NCBI RefSeq assembly: GCF_018215265.2
Contig: NZ_CP136562.1
Coordinates: forward strand, 3,224,001 to 3,288,000
Reading direction: 5' to 3'
DNA length: 64,000 bases
DNA from: Paenarthrobacter sp. GOM3
GTDB taxonomy: Bacteria; Actinomycetota; Actinomycetes; Actinomycetales; Micrococcaceae
A model generated the notes under the pieces. The model worked only from the letters and a program-made list of their open reading frames with translations. It did not search any database and was not told the DNA's origin. This document shows positions 44,753 to 52,423 of this stretch, piece after piece. How positions within the stretch are numbered: the stretch's first letter is position 1; the number at the start of each line of letters is the position of its first letter. A program made the translations under genes and the position numbers.

Positions 44753-44772
44753 GACTGAACAGGTGTTTAGTC
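44753..44772. promoter_or_regulatory. candidate TetR operator
   Basis: GACTGAACA and TGTTTAGTC, arms matching at 8 of 9 positions around a central GG, end 8 bp before the TetR start codon. The position fits autorepression of the tetR-ABC operon. Confidence 0.55.
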
Positions 44773-44780
44773 TTTGAAAC

Positions 44781-45458
44781 ATGCGTTCAATCGCAGAAGA
44801 TTTAACCACCCGCGCACGCATCCGGGACGCCGCCATCGGGCTCTTCGGACGTGAAGGATTCGCCCGCGCGACAGTCCGGGGCGTGGCGTTGGTTGCCGGC
44901 GTCAGCCCAGCCTTGGTCATCCACCACTTCGGCAGCAAAGCCGGGCTCCGCGAAGCATGCGACGAGCATGTTCTGGCCCAGACCGCCACCCAGGGACGCG
45001 AGAAAACGGACCCTGACACTGCGCGGCAACTGATAGGGGACTACCTGGAACATCCTGACCAGTACGCCGATGAGATCGCCTACATCCGCCGTTCCCTGGG
45101 AGATGAATCCGAAGCCGGGGACTCGTTCTTCGATGCGGTAGTCCGGCAAACCCACGACATCATCAAGGCCGGCATCGCCGCGGGCACCATCCGCGAATTC
45201 AACAACACCCGGGCCACTGCAGTGGTGATCGCCTCCAACAGCCTCGCCATGCTCATGTTGGGCAGGCACCTCTCCCGTGCGCTGGACGTCGAGGCTCCCG
45301 CACCGCACGGCATCGGCCCGGACCTGCTGCGACAGCTTGCTTTGCCTGCCCTGGAAATCTACACCAACGGCTTCTACACGGACTCGCGGCTCCTTGACGC
45401 TGCCAGCGACGCCCTTCACAACACCACCAGCAACAATGGAAGGGAGCATGCCCCGTGA
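44781..45458 (+). CDS. TetR-family regulator
   Basis: A 225-residue regulator. The N-terminal HTH (about 5-50) reads TRARIRDAAIGLFGREGFARATVRGVALVAGVSPALVIHHFGSKAGLREACD. The rest is the variable ligand-binding domain. It overlaps the ABC ATPase gene by 4 bp (GTGA), so it is co-translated with the exporter and most likely represses the operon until an exported compound binds. Confidence 0.9.
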   Translation: MRSIAEDLTTRARIRDAAIGLFGREGFARATVRGVALVAGVSPALVIHHFGSKAGLREACDEHVLAQTATQGREKTDPDTARQLIGDYLEHPDQYADEIAYIRRSLGDESEAGDSFFDAVVRQTHDIIKAGIAAGTIREFNNTRATAVVIASNSLAMLMLGRHLSRALDVEAPAPHGIGPDLLRQLALPALEIYTNGFYTDSRLLDAASDALHNTTSNNGREHAP

Positions 45459-46480
45459 CCCAGGCAATCGTCGTCGAGGGTTTGCGCAAGAGGTTCGGAC
45501 GCCGGGAGGTCCTGCACGGCGTGGATTTCGCGGTGGACCGCGGAACAGTCTTCGGGGTCATCGGGCCGAACGGCGCGGGAAAGACCACCACCATGCGTTG
45601 CCTGCTGGACATCATCAGGCCCAGCGCGGGAACCATCTCGGTGCTGGGCCAGGATCCACGGCGTGCAGGGACAGGACTTCGACGCCGGATCGGGTACTTG
45701 CCCGGTGAGCTGCAACTTGAGAACCGGACCACCGGGCGTCGCATGCTGGAGCACTTCGCGGCGATCAGCGGGCCTGTGGAACCGCGGTACATCAACGAGT
45801 TGGCGGAACGCCTGAACCTTGACCTGGACCGACAGACCCGCAAGCTTTCCAAGGGCAACAAACAAAAGCTCGGTCTTCTGCAGGCGTTCATGCACCGACC
45901 CGAGCTGCTGGTGCTGGACGAACCAACCAGCGGCCTGGATCCCCTGGTCCAGCAACAGTTCCACGCGATGGTCCGTGAGGCGGTCGATGCCGGCGCGACG
46001 GTGTTCCTCAGTTCTCACGTCCTCAGCGAAGTCCAGCAGGCAGCAGACGCGGTAGCCATCCTTCGCGACGGCGACATTGTCACCGTTTCCACGGTGGAAG
46101 CCCTCCGCACCGCTGCCGTCCGGCAACTGAAGTTCAACGCCACAGACATACGGACGGACGACGTCGGCGCGTTGCTGGCCAGGGTGCCGGGAGTCGCCAA
46201 CGTGGCAGTACGGGAGCTTCCCGCCGACGGCCATGCGGCCAGGACAGTGGAGGCAACCGCCTCGCTCTCCGGACCAGTCCAGGCCCTTGTCCAGGAGTTG
46301 GCGCGTTTGAACCTGACGGACCTTGTGCTAGAAGAACCCGATCTTGAAGAAGCGGTGCTGACGCTTTACGCAGGAAGTGACGTTGCGGAATCGGATAACA
46401 CCGGTATCTCTGACGGCGCCGCAGCCAACCGCAGCCTTGGAGTCGGCCGCAACCTTAAGGAAGGGGCACACCGTGCCTAG
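45455..46480 (+). CDS. ABC exporter ATP-binding protein (drug-resistance type)
   Basis: A 341-residue ATPase. Walker A is GPNGAGKTTTMRCLLD, the signature is LSKGNKQKLGLLQAF, Walker B is LLVLDEPTSGLDPL and the H-loop is VFLSSHVLSE. The C-terminal 110 residues form the DUF4162-like extension of DrrA-type ATPases. It starts at GTG 45455 inside the TetR stop. The 3' end overlaps the permease gene by 8 bp. Confidence 0.92.
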   Translation: MTQAIVVEGLRKRFGRREVLHGVDFAVDRGTVFGVIGPNGAGKTTTMRCLLDIIRPSAGTISVLGQDPRRAGTGLRRRIGYLPGELQLENRTTGRRMLEHFAAISGPVEPRYINELAERLNLDLDRQTRKLSKGNKQKLGLLQAFMHRPELLVLDEPTSGLDPLVQQQFHAMVREAVDAGATVFLSSHVLSEVQQAADAVAILRDGDIVTVSTVEALRTAAVRQLKFNATDIRTDDVGALLARVPGVANVAVRELPADGHAARTVEATASLSGPVQALVQELARLNLTDLVLEEPDLEEAVLTLYAGSDVAESDNTGISDGAAANRSLGVGRNLKEGAHRA

Positions 46481-47273
46481 GATCCTGCCACTCTTCACAA
46501 AAGCCCTGACGGACTCCTGGCGCTCCACCCTCGCGTGGGCTTTGGGCCTCACCGGGGCCTGCATGCTGTACCTGCCGATCTATCCCTCCATCGGGGGCAG
46601 CTCGCAGATGCAGGAGCTGATCAATGCGTTGCCACCACAGATGACCAAAGCCTTGAACTACGACCAGATCGCGACCGGCCCGGGCTATACGCAGGCCACC
46701 CTGTTCGGGTTGATTGGCTTTCTGCTGATGTCCATGGCTTCTGTTGGCTGGGGCGCTGCCGCTGTTGGCGGCGACGAGGAATCAGGGTTGCTGGAACTGA
46801 CGCTGGCGCACAGCGTTACCCGCGTTCAGGTGGTGCTGGAGCGGGCACTGGCGATCGTTGTCCGGCTTGCAGCCCTCTCCGCCCTCGTCTTCGTGTTGGT
46901 GCTGGGACTGAACGGTCCGGCGCAACTGAATATCGACGTCGGGCATCTGGCCGGTGCTGTCCTGCTGTTCGCCGCGCTGGCCTTGCTGAGCGCGACGGCC
47001 GCGCTCTTCGTGGGCGCCCTGACGGGCCGGAAGGTGTTCGGCGTCGCGGCTGGCGCCGCCGTGGCGGTCCTGGGCTACGTCTTCAACGCCGTGGGCAGGC
47101 AAAGCCCCAAGGTTGAGTGGTTGCTGAACCTTTCGCCCTACCACTGGGCATACGGCAACTCCCCTGTGGCCAACGGTGCGGACTGGGGAGTTGCCTTGGG
47201 TTTGCTCGGAATCTCGGCTGCGCTGATCGTACTGGCGGCCCTGGCACTGCAGCGGAGGGATGTGGGCGTCTAG
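46473..47273 (+). CDS. ABC-2 exporter permease
   Basis: A 266-residue permease with six membrane segments, starting at GTG 46473 (MPRILPLFTK) after a strong ribosome-binding site AAGGAAGGGG. GGDEESGLLELTLAHSVTRVQVVLERA is the usual EESG block of ABC-2 permeases. It is about half the length of the two-repeat polyketide exporters, so it likely works as a homodimer. The stop overlaps the convergent thioesterase stop by 4 bp. Confidence 0.88.
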   Translation: MPRILPLFTKALTDSWRSTLAWALGLTGACMLYLPIYPSIGGSSQMQELINALPPQMTKALNYDQIATGPGYTQATLFGLIGFLLMSMASVGWGAAAVGGDEESGLLELTLAHSVTRVQVVLERALAIVVRLAALSALVFVLVLGLNGPAQLNIDVGHLAGAVLLFAALALLSATAALFVGALTGRKVFGVAAGAAVAVLGYVFNAVGRQSPKVEWLLNLSPYHWAYGNSPVANGADWGVALGLLGISAALIVLAALALQRRDVGV

Positions 47274-47815
47274 CTCCACACGTGCGGGGCGGGGCGGCGT
47301 GCCCCCGGAAGCGCGTTATTCTCCCGCCATTCGTGGATCCATTCCGGCAGTTCAAGGCCTGCGGGAGGTGCGCCGAATTCTGCGATGATTTCTTCCTGCG
47401 TGACCGGCTTGCCTTTGTGGACCAGGCGGGTGGCGATGTGCGCGCGGGCGTAGATCTGGCCGTCCACCACCATCCGCTGCTCAAAGTAGATGGCCTTGGT
47501 GTCCAGGCCGATGATGCGTGTTTCGATGCTGTATCGCTGCCAGAGCTGCAGGGACTTGCGGAAGGCAATGGTCTCCCCGGCAGCTACCGGGGTCCATCCG
47601 CGTTTGCGCATCTTGCTCCAGATACCGCTGCGGACCATGAGGTCGAACCGGCCCAGGTCCATGAGCGAGAAGTACATGCCGTTGTTGACGTGCATGGCGA
47701 TGTCGATGTCCGTCGGCAGGACACGCAGAAGCAGCGACGACTCCTCCCAGACGCCCAGTCGGGAGCGTCGTGACGAGGTGAAAAGCAGCATGAGAGTGCG
47801 AAGTAACAGGTGCAT
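47270..47815 (-). CDS. thioesterase-fold protein (4HBT/THEM6-like)
   Basis: A 181-residue hot-dog-fold protein. PTDIDIAMHVNNGMYFSLMDLGR is the 4HBT/THEM6-like signature with the D-x-H-x-N-N cluster. GWTPVAAGETIAFRKSLQLWQRY and HIATRLVHKGKPVT follow. Probably hydrolyses acyl-CoA or acyl-ACP thioesters; no direct evidence of substrate. The N-terminal 20 residues are hydrophobic/basic and might bind the membrane. Confidence 0.82.
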   Translation of the reverse strand: MHLLLRTLMLLFTSSRRSRLGVWEESSLLLRVLPTDIDIAMHVNNGMYFSLMDLGRFDLMVRSGIWSKMRKRGWTPVAAGETIAFRKSLQLWQRYSIETRIIGLDTKAIYFEQRMVVDGQIYARAHIATRLVHKGKPVTQEEIIAEFGAPPAGLELPEWIHEWRENNALPGARRPAPHVWS

Positions 47816-47980
47816 ACCGCAATGTTACCCGCGGGTAACTTCTGAGGGAATGGACGAGCCCGGGTTGGGCGCAGGCGACACTTTATGTCCAACGATTGCA
47901 CTAACGTTTACCGCCGGTTCATCAAACCCGTGCACAATATCTGGAACTGTATCGATGGAAGAACGTACAAGGGGACCCCT

Positions 47981-48202
47981 TTGAGCACGCTGCAAACCAC
48001 CAAGCCTCACGGTGAAGTCTGGCCGGAACTCTCCCGCCACCAGGTTGTTGTCCTTCAGGATGCCCGCGGCAACCGCATCGAAGGAACCATTGACGGTATG
48101 ACCAATGACCGCAGCACCCTGTGGATCCAACTCAAAGGCGGCCTGGGCCGGCAACTGATTCACTACCTGGATGGTTACTGGCTCGAAGCACCTGCCGCCT
48201 AA
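47981..48202 (+). CDS. small protein, unknown function
   Basis: About 73 residues if it starts at TTG 47981, which follows AAGGGGACCCC. A longer frame from 47885 has no convincing ribosome-binding site. The sequence GEVWPELSRHQVVVLQDARGNRIEGTIDGMTNDRSTLWIQLKGGLGRQLIHYLDGYWLE looks like a compact beta-strand-rich domain, possibly SH3/Sm-like. It is upstream of, and in line with, the K+ channel gene. I do not recognise the family. Confidence 0.6.
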   Translation: MSTLQTTKPHGEVWPELSRHQVVVLQDARGNRIEGTIDGMTNDRSTLWIQLKGGLGRQLIHYLDGYWLEAPAA

Positions 48203-48238
48203 CGCAGGCTTAGCTTCCGCGGTGGCTAGTATTCCCCT

Positions 48239-48997
48239 ATGACTCAAGCGCGATACCGCGACCTGGTGGAATGGCCGCTCATGGCCACGGCACTGATTTT
48301 CCTCACTGCCTACGCATGGCAGGTCATCGGGCGCGTCGACGGTGCCGCGGGTACGCCCTTCGAAGTCATCATGTGGATCACGTGGGGCATCTTCGCGCTG
48401 GATTATTTTGTCAACCTCTGGCTCGCCGAGAACAGAACGCGCTGGTTCCTGTGGAACCTGCATGAACTCCTGATCGTCGTGCTTCCCTTCTTCCGCCCCC
48501 TGCGTCTGTTGCGGCTGGTGACACTCCTCTCGGTCCTCCAACGCACGGTAGGAGAAACGTTGCGAGGACGCGTGGCCACCTATGTGGCGGGGGCCGCCGC
48601 GATGCTCATCCTTATTGGCGCTCTCGCGGTCCTCGACGTCGAGCAAAACGCCCCCGACGCCAAAATCCTGACCTTCGGCGACGCTGCCTGGTGGGCTGTC
48701 ACCACCATCACGACGGTGGGCTACGGCGACCTCTACCCGGTTACCCCCATTGGCAGGGTGGTGGCCGCTGCCCTCATGATGAGCGGCATCGCCGTCCTGG
48801 GTATCGTCACCGCGTCCATCGCATCCTGGCTCGTGCAAAGGATCGAGGAGAACGCGGAGGGCATGGCGGCGGCCGCCGAAGTGAAGGCCGCAGCGGCCGA
48901 GGAGCCTGTCCGCGCGGAGATGGCCGACCTGGTTGCTGAAATCGCCGCACTGAGGATGGAGATCGCCGAGCTCCGGCGGATCTCCGAACGTCCCTAG
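48239..48997 (+). CDS. voltage-gated-type potassium channel
   Basis: A 252-residue ion-channel protein. Helices S1-S4 occupy about 10-100, with an S4-like arginine ladder in FFRPLRLLRLVTLLSVLQR. The pore has the selectivity filter TVGYGD (159-164) in WAVTTITTVGYGDLYPVTP. A C-terminal coiled-coil (about 205-252, E/A/R-rich) may assemble the tetramer. It would conduct K+ across the membrane; gating is not readable. It is followed by a strong bidirectional terminator. Confidence 0.9.
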   Translation: MTQARYRDLVEWPLMATALIFLTAYAWQVIGRVDGAAGTPFEVIMWITWGIFALDYFVNLWLAENRTRWFLWNLHELLIVVLPFFRPLRLLRLVTLLSVLQRTVGETLRGRVATYVAGAAAMLILIGALAVLDVEQNAPDAKILTFGDAAWWAVTTITTVGYGDLYPVTPIGRVVAAALMMSGIAVLGIVTASIASWLVQRIEENAEGMAAAAEVKAAAAEEPVRAEMADLVAEIAALRMEIAELRRISERP

Positions 48998-49047
48998 CCT
49001 TGGGCCCAGGGGCTCGCGCGCCCCGTTGGACCCGCGCGCTTTTGGGC

Positions 49048-49086
49048 ACAAAAAAATCCCCGGAACCATTGGTTCCGGGGATTTTT
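49048..49086. terminator. bidirectional terminator beside attL
   Basis: An A-run, the stem TCCCCGGAACC with its complement GGTTCCGGGGA, and a T-run. It works in both directions: for the K+ channel (+), and formerly for tRNA-Tyr (-) before the element split the locus. Confidence 0.9.
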
Positions 49087-49090
49087 CCTG

Positions 49091-49143
49091 GGTGGCAGAT
49101 GAGGGATTCGAACCCCCGTAGGCGTTGCCAGCTGATTTACAGT
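49091..49143. repeat. attL: displaced 3' fragment of tRNA-Tyr (53-bp direct repeat)
   Basis: Identical over 53 bp to 56495-56547, which is the 3' part of the intact tRNA-Tyr (acceptor 3' strand, T arm, variable arm and part of the anticodon arm). The 5' half of the tRNA is absent here, so this is a remnant left by site-specific integration, not a tRNA gene. Confidence 0.95.
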
Positions 49144-49180
49144 TGTCACAGCCTCATTATCAGCAGTTACCTGTAGTGGC

Positions 49181-49229
49181 CTAGAGCGGCTTGCTTTCAA
49201 GGGTTTCACCCCCAGGCAAGCCGCTCTAG
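49181..49229. terminator. 14-bp hairpin at the left end of the element
   Basis: CTAGAGCGGCTTGC (49181-49194) and its exact complement (49216-49229) enclose a 21-nt loop. It lies 49 bp downstream of the HEPN-like gene stop and probably ends its transcript. Confidence 0.7.
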
Positions 49230-49242
49230 TTGTCAGCTTTTG

Positions 49243-49271
49243 TCCCCAACAAACGCCTCTTCCCCAACAAA
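49243..49271 (+). repeat. two direct repeats TCCCCAACAAA (candidate integrase arm sites)
   Basis: TCCCCAACAAA at 49243-49253 and again at 49261-49271, 18 bp apart. The same word recurs near the right end (56413-56423, and a variant at 56401-56411), all in one orientation. Paired short repeats just inside both att cores are what tyrosine integrase arm sites look like. Confidence 0.65.
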
Positions 49272-49277
49272 TCCCCA

Positions 49278-50165
49278 TCAATCAGCGGCGCGTTCAGCGA
49301 TGTACTCTCCAATAAAACGCGATACGCGTTCCGGCAGCATCAGTGGTCGGATTTGGCGCTGGCCCGGTGAGGTTTCAGCCAGCTCCAGGAAGCCGATCCA
49401 TTCGTCTTCGAGTAGAACTTCGCGAGCTTCTTCAAACAGCCCCGCAAGTAACTCCACCGCAGGGATCAGCCGCGGGCTAAGCAGATCCAAAATGTCTGCG
49501 TGGAGCGCAGTAACTCGCTTGGCGGCATCCGTGGTGATGGAGATCAGCTCCAGCTCGTCGGGAAGTGCTACGACTTCGTCACGGACCTTCGCGTTCTGCG
49601 CGTGCTTTCGGAAACCCTCGCGGGAAAGAAACACCTGCACCGTCGTCACGGTTTCCCCGGAGTCACCGAGACTTGCTCTGAGGTTTGTCCCCAACAGCTC
49701 GTTCGGGGATCCGTGAACCAGAGCATTCCTTAAGTGATTACAAACCCGGTACGGAAGGCTTGAGTCGTACAGGTGGGACAGGAGCCGTTTGACATGGCCC
49801 AGTTCGTCCGATTTCTTGCCGTACATCTGCCCAATCAGCACAATGACATGTTCCGCGTACATCTTCAGAACGGAACAGACGTTAATCAGCCGCAACTCCA
49901 ACTCGCTTACTAGAGATCCAGCGCTGAAAGAGCTCCCATTGGCACCGAACTCGGCGCGAACCTTGTCTGTTGTGCTCTCCAAGTCTTCAAGTACACGCCA
50001 AATGTAAGCGTCAAACCCGGTTAGATGTGCCTCCACGCTTTGGATGGCCAGGTCAATGTCCTTGAACTCATCCTTCGTTAAAGCGCGAATCTGCCGCGCA
50101 TCAACTTCTCCACTGCCAACTCGCCTAGACGCTACAAACGTGTAGACGCTCTGGTTACCAGCCAT
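49278..50165 (-). CDS. HEPN-motif protein (candidate RNase), unknown family
   Basis: A 295-residue, mostly helical cytoplasmic protein. Residues 140-151 read RVCNHLRNALVH, containing R146-N-x3-H151, a perfect Rx4H motif with a polar residue after Arg, as in HEPN ribonucleases. A helical region with many E/L residues precedes it. The start ATG at 50165 (MAGNQSVYTF) is chosen over 50207 because GGAAAGGTGGG lies upstream. It is 86 bp downstream of the nuclease-candidate gene on the same strand. G+C is lower than in the chromosome. I recognise no named family; an RNA-cutting role is inferred only from the motif and context. Confidence 0.7.
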   Translation of the reverse strand: MAGNQSVYTFVASRRVGSGEVDARQIRALTKDEFKDIDLAIQSVEAHLTGFDAYIWRVLEDLESTTDKVRAEFGANGSSFSAGSLVSELELRLINVCSVLKMYAEHVIVLIGQMYGKKSDELGHVKRLLSHLYDSSLPYRVCNHLRNALVHGSPNELLGTNLRASLGDSGETVTTVQVFLSREGFRKHAQNAKVRDEVVALPDELELISITTDAAKRVTALHADILDLLSPRLIPAVELLAGLFEEAREVLLEDEWIGFLELAETSPGQRQIRPLMLPERVSRFIGEYIAERAAD

Positions 50166-50251
50166 GAACCCACCTTTCCTTCGACGGCCACGCCCGCAAT
50201 CCATCAAAGGCGGTCACCAAGCCCCGAGGATCTGTGCCGCCCTTCATACCG

Positions 50252-51526
50252 TCAGGCTTTGCGATAGTCCCACCGAGTCCGTGCATTCTTCAGCGAATGC
50301 CTGATGGTGGCTGCGTCAATATTGCCCGACTGGAGGTCACGAAGGGCGAGGAACAGCTGACGAGACTCGATAAGGGCACCCCCTGCGTCAGTTATGCCCT
50401 CAAGATCAAGGTCGTTCGGGACGGCATCATTCCGTGTCGATGGGTCTACTGCCCGCTCATGGTTGACAATGTGCCATACGGTCGATGGTTCTCGCCCAGC
50501 CTCCAGTATGTATGCACGCATGGGTCTGCCCAGAATCTGAGCGACGTCGTTAGTTCGGGCGCCCTTCATATACCCCTTGATCTCCACAAGAGCGATCCAG
50601 TCGGGGTCCTCAGGGTCGCTTACGCGCAAGTCTTCGAGCTTGGCCTTTGTTACGTGGTCGTGGTGTCCATCCATGTTCTGCACGGTGAACCCTATTTCGG
50701 TTAGAACTTCTTGGACAGCAGACTCCAACTCATCACCATCGGCCGTCAACAGACGTTGAAACCCGACTTTGTCCGCGGCACGGGCATCCTCGAGCTTTGA
50801 AGCTACCGCTTTTTCTCTTTCGTCTAGTTCGGCCAGCAGCTTCGAGCGTTTCTCGTGCACCTTCGTAAGTTGGTCGTGCACCACGAGCGTTTCGGCCGTT
50901 GACCACTCAGGCGAGAGAGTCCAATTGGGATCTCCGGGGAAGGTATCAGGGTCAATTTTGTTCAGCAGCCGGAGAAACCAAACGAACCACGCGCGGTGGT
51001 TAGTCGTTTCCGGCGGGAGTACGAGTGACATCGCTGAGCCCTCTTTGCGCGTACGAGGCCATAAGAGTGCGTATAGGTAACGTTCCTTGCCCAGTTCGAG
51101 AAGTGAAGTGGTTTCTCTGGACCCTAATCGAGACCATGTGAACTTTTCCCCGACAGTAATATTTGCCACTACCGTTTGCTCAAGAAGCGCCCGGGCCTCG
51201 GTATCAACAGTAGGCGGGATGTGAACCTCGGACGCGAGCGTTCGATTGTTTCGTTCGGGATGAACGTATCCCCCCGTGCCTGAATCTCTTGGCCATGCGT
51301 CGAGATACTTCGGGCCGAACGACAGAACATGCATATGTTCGCTGCGTCTCCCTGCATCACTGGAGCAGGTCACCAGGAGGTCGTACTCCGCCTCATGGAC
51401 CTCTTCGCCCTCTTTGACAATATGGGCGGTGGGGACAAGGGCAGTAAGTTCCTCCGCCACTTCGGGAGGAAGGGCTTCGAGGAGGACGCGGGGACGGGGT
51501 TGGGAATTGTAGACGGGCACATCCAT
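50252..51526 (-). CDS. PD-(D/E)XK nuclease candidate, unknown family
   Basis: A 424-residue protein. Residues 1-75 look like an alpha/beta sensor-type domain (VLLEALPPEVAEELTAL, then YDLLVTCSS and HVLSFGP). Residues about 130-215 are of unknown fold, and 216-252 form a charged coiled coil. The C-terminal domain has ELESAVQEVLTEIGFTV (E266/E268), KLEDLRV (D299) and PDWIALVEIKGYMKG (E315, K317), the helix-strand-strand order of Mrr-like restriction nucleases. No helicase or methylase partner is present. It is the first gene of the cargo unit and has its own upstream region after the hairpin at 51595-51628. Confidence 0.7.
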   Translation of the reverse strand: MDVPVYNSQPRPRVLLEALPPEVAEELTALVPTAHIVKEGEEVHEAEYDLLVTCSSDAGRRSEHMHVLSFGPKYLDAWPRDSGTGGYVHPERNNRTLASEVHIPPTVDTEARALLEQTVVANITVGEKFTWSRLGSRETTSLLELGKERYLYALLWPRTRKEGSAMSLVLPPETTNHRAWFVWFLRLLNKIDPDTFPGDPNWTLSPEWSTAETLVVHDQLTKVHEKRSKLLAELDEREKAVASKLEDARAADKVGFQRLLTADGDELESAVQEVLTEIGFTVQNMDGHHDHVTKAKLEDLRVSDPEDPDWIALVEIKGYMKGARTNDVAQILGRPMRAYILEAGREPSTVWHIVNHERAVDPSTRNDAVPNDLDLEGITDAGGALIESRQLFLALRDLQSGNIDAATIRHSLKNARTRWDYRKA

Positions 51527-51594
51527 ACGTTAGCGAGGATCGGTCAAAACGAACGAACTGCTGGTGGAGTCCGACCCTATATATCTAGGCATTG

Positions 51595-51628
51595 GAACGC
51601 CGCCCGGCTAGGATACCGGGCGGCGTTC
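51595..51628. terminator. perfect 13-bp hairpin separating two element transcripts
   Basis: GAACGCCGCCCGG (51595-51607) and its exact complement (51616-51628) with an 8-nt loop, between the end of the rep-side operon (stop 51647) and the start of the nuclease-HEPN unit. It shows that the cargo is transcribed separately. Confidence 0.8.
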
Positions 51629-51646
51629 GGTACCCCCTAGTGACTT

Positions 51647-52027
51647 CTATCTTCCCTCGTCAAGCCATCCCCGGGCCGCGCACATGCGGTACAGCTGCAG
51701 GGCCTTCGGGTGTTTCACTTCGCTCCAGCCAAAGCCTCGGTACTCCGGACCCGTCATGAGTTGCCGGAGAGAGTCCCGCTCGCCGGGGGTCACCGCGCGT
51801 TCCCCGGCAAGGATGGTCAGGGCGAAGCCACCCACCCTCATCAGCTGGTGCGTGTGGGGCTCTGGTATCTCACCTGTCTTGTTGGTGGTCAGGAACATGA
51901 TGAGGCAATCCCGGGTCAGCACCCCGATTTCCCCGTGCCTCGCTTCCCAGTCAAACGGCTCCCGCTTCTCCGGGGCCTTGAGTTTCCTTTCCAATTCACT
52001 CACGCGTGCCTTGCGTCCCATGCCCAC
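51647..52027 (-). CDS. small protein of the element, unknown function
   Basis: A 126-residue protein (or 124 if it starts at the second ATG, 52021). It begins with a basic helix (GRKARVSELERKLKAPEKREP), followed by GEIGVLTRDCLIMFLTTNKTGEIPEPHTHQL and a C-terminal GFGWSEVKHPKALQLYRMCAARGWL. It overlaps the HTH gene by 28 bp, so it belongs to the same operon. No recognisable domain. Last gene before the hairpin at 51595-51628. Confidence 0.6.
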   Translation of the reverse strand: MGMGRKARVSELERKLKAPEKREPFDWEARHGEIGVLTRDCLIMFLTTNKTGEIPEPHTHQLMRVGGFALTILAGERAVTPGERDSLRQLMTGPEYRGFGWSEVKHPKALQLYRMCAARGWLDEGR

Positions 52028-52404
52028 CTCTCCTGCTCCTGTTGTTTGGCGATCTCTTCCAGCCGGGTCAATCGCTGGTCCATGTCCTCAACGGCGATCC
52101 GGTGCCCGAGGTCCAGCAGTTTCGAAGCCGCCCGCAAACGGGCGTCCTGCGATCTGCTGGCGAGTAGGCGGACCAGAACCGTCACTGCCTCCTGCTGGGC
52201 TGAGAGAACCGCACTGAGCGCCTGCTGGTGCGTCTCCCGGGACAGGCGGCGGTACTCGTCTTGAAAGTCGGGCTGCTGGAGCCAGCGCCGGAGGGTGGAC
52301 ACTCCGACGCCGGCCGATTCAGCTGCTGTTCGTTGGTTCGGTGAGACCAGGAGGGCAGTGAGTGCCGCCCGCTGTCCCCTGCTGAACCGCTCATCTGTGC
52401 TCAT
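52000..52404 (-). CDS. helix-turn-helix protein, TerS/phBC6A51-like
   Basis: A 134-residue protein. The N-terminal HTH reads FSRGQRAALTALLVSPNQRTAAESAGVGVSTLRRWLQQPDFQDEYRR, the pattern of the phBC6A51-type HTH found in small terminase subunits and transposase-like adaptors. Long helices follow (QQEAVTVLVRLLASRSQDARLRAASKLLDLGHRI), as in oligomerising small terminases. The ATG at 52404 follows GGAGCGCGAACGC. If it is a TerS it could redirect a helper phage's packaging; a simple DNA-binding regulator is the alternative. Confidence 0.6.
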   Translation of the reverse strand: MSTDERFSRGQRAALTALLVSPNQRTAAESAGVGVSTLRRWLQQPDFQDEYRRLSRETHQQALSAVLSAQQEAVTVLVRLLASRSQDARLRAASKLLDLGHRIAVEDMDQRLTRLEEIAKQQEQERWAWDARHA

Positions 52405-52423
52405 CTGCGTTCGCGCTCCATGG

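Noticed and set aside
47824..48000. Riboswitch or small RNA upstream of the small protein
   Set aside because: No conserved structure could be recognised; only a ribosome-binding site is supported.
49091..49143. A second tRNA-Tyr gene
   Set aside because: Only the 3' part is present; the acceptor 5' strand and D arm are missing. It is the att remnant.
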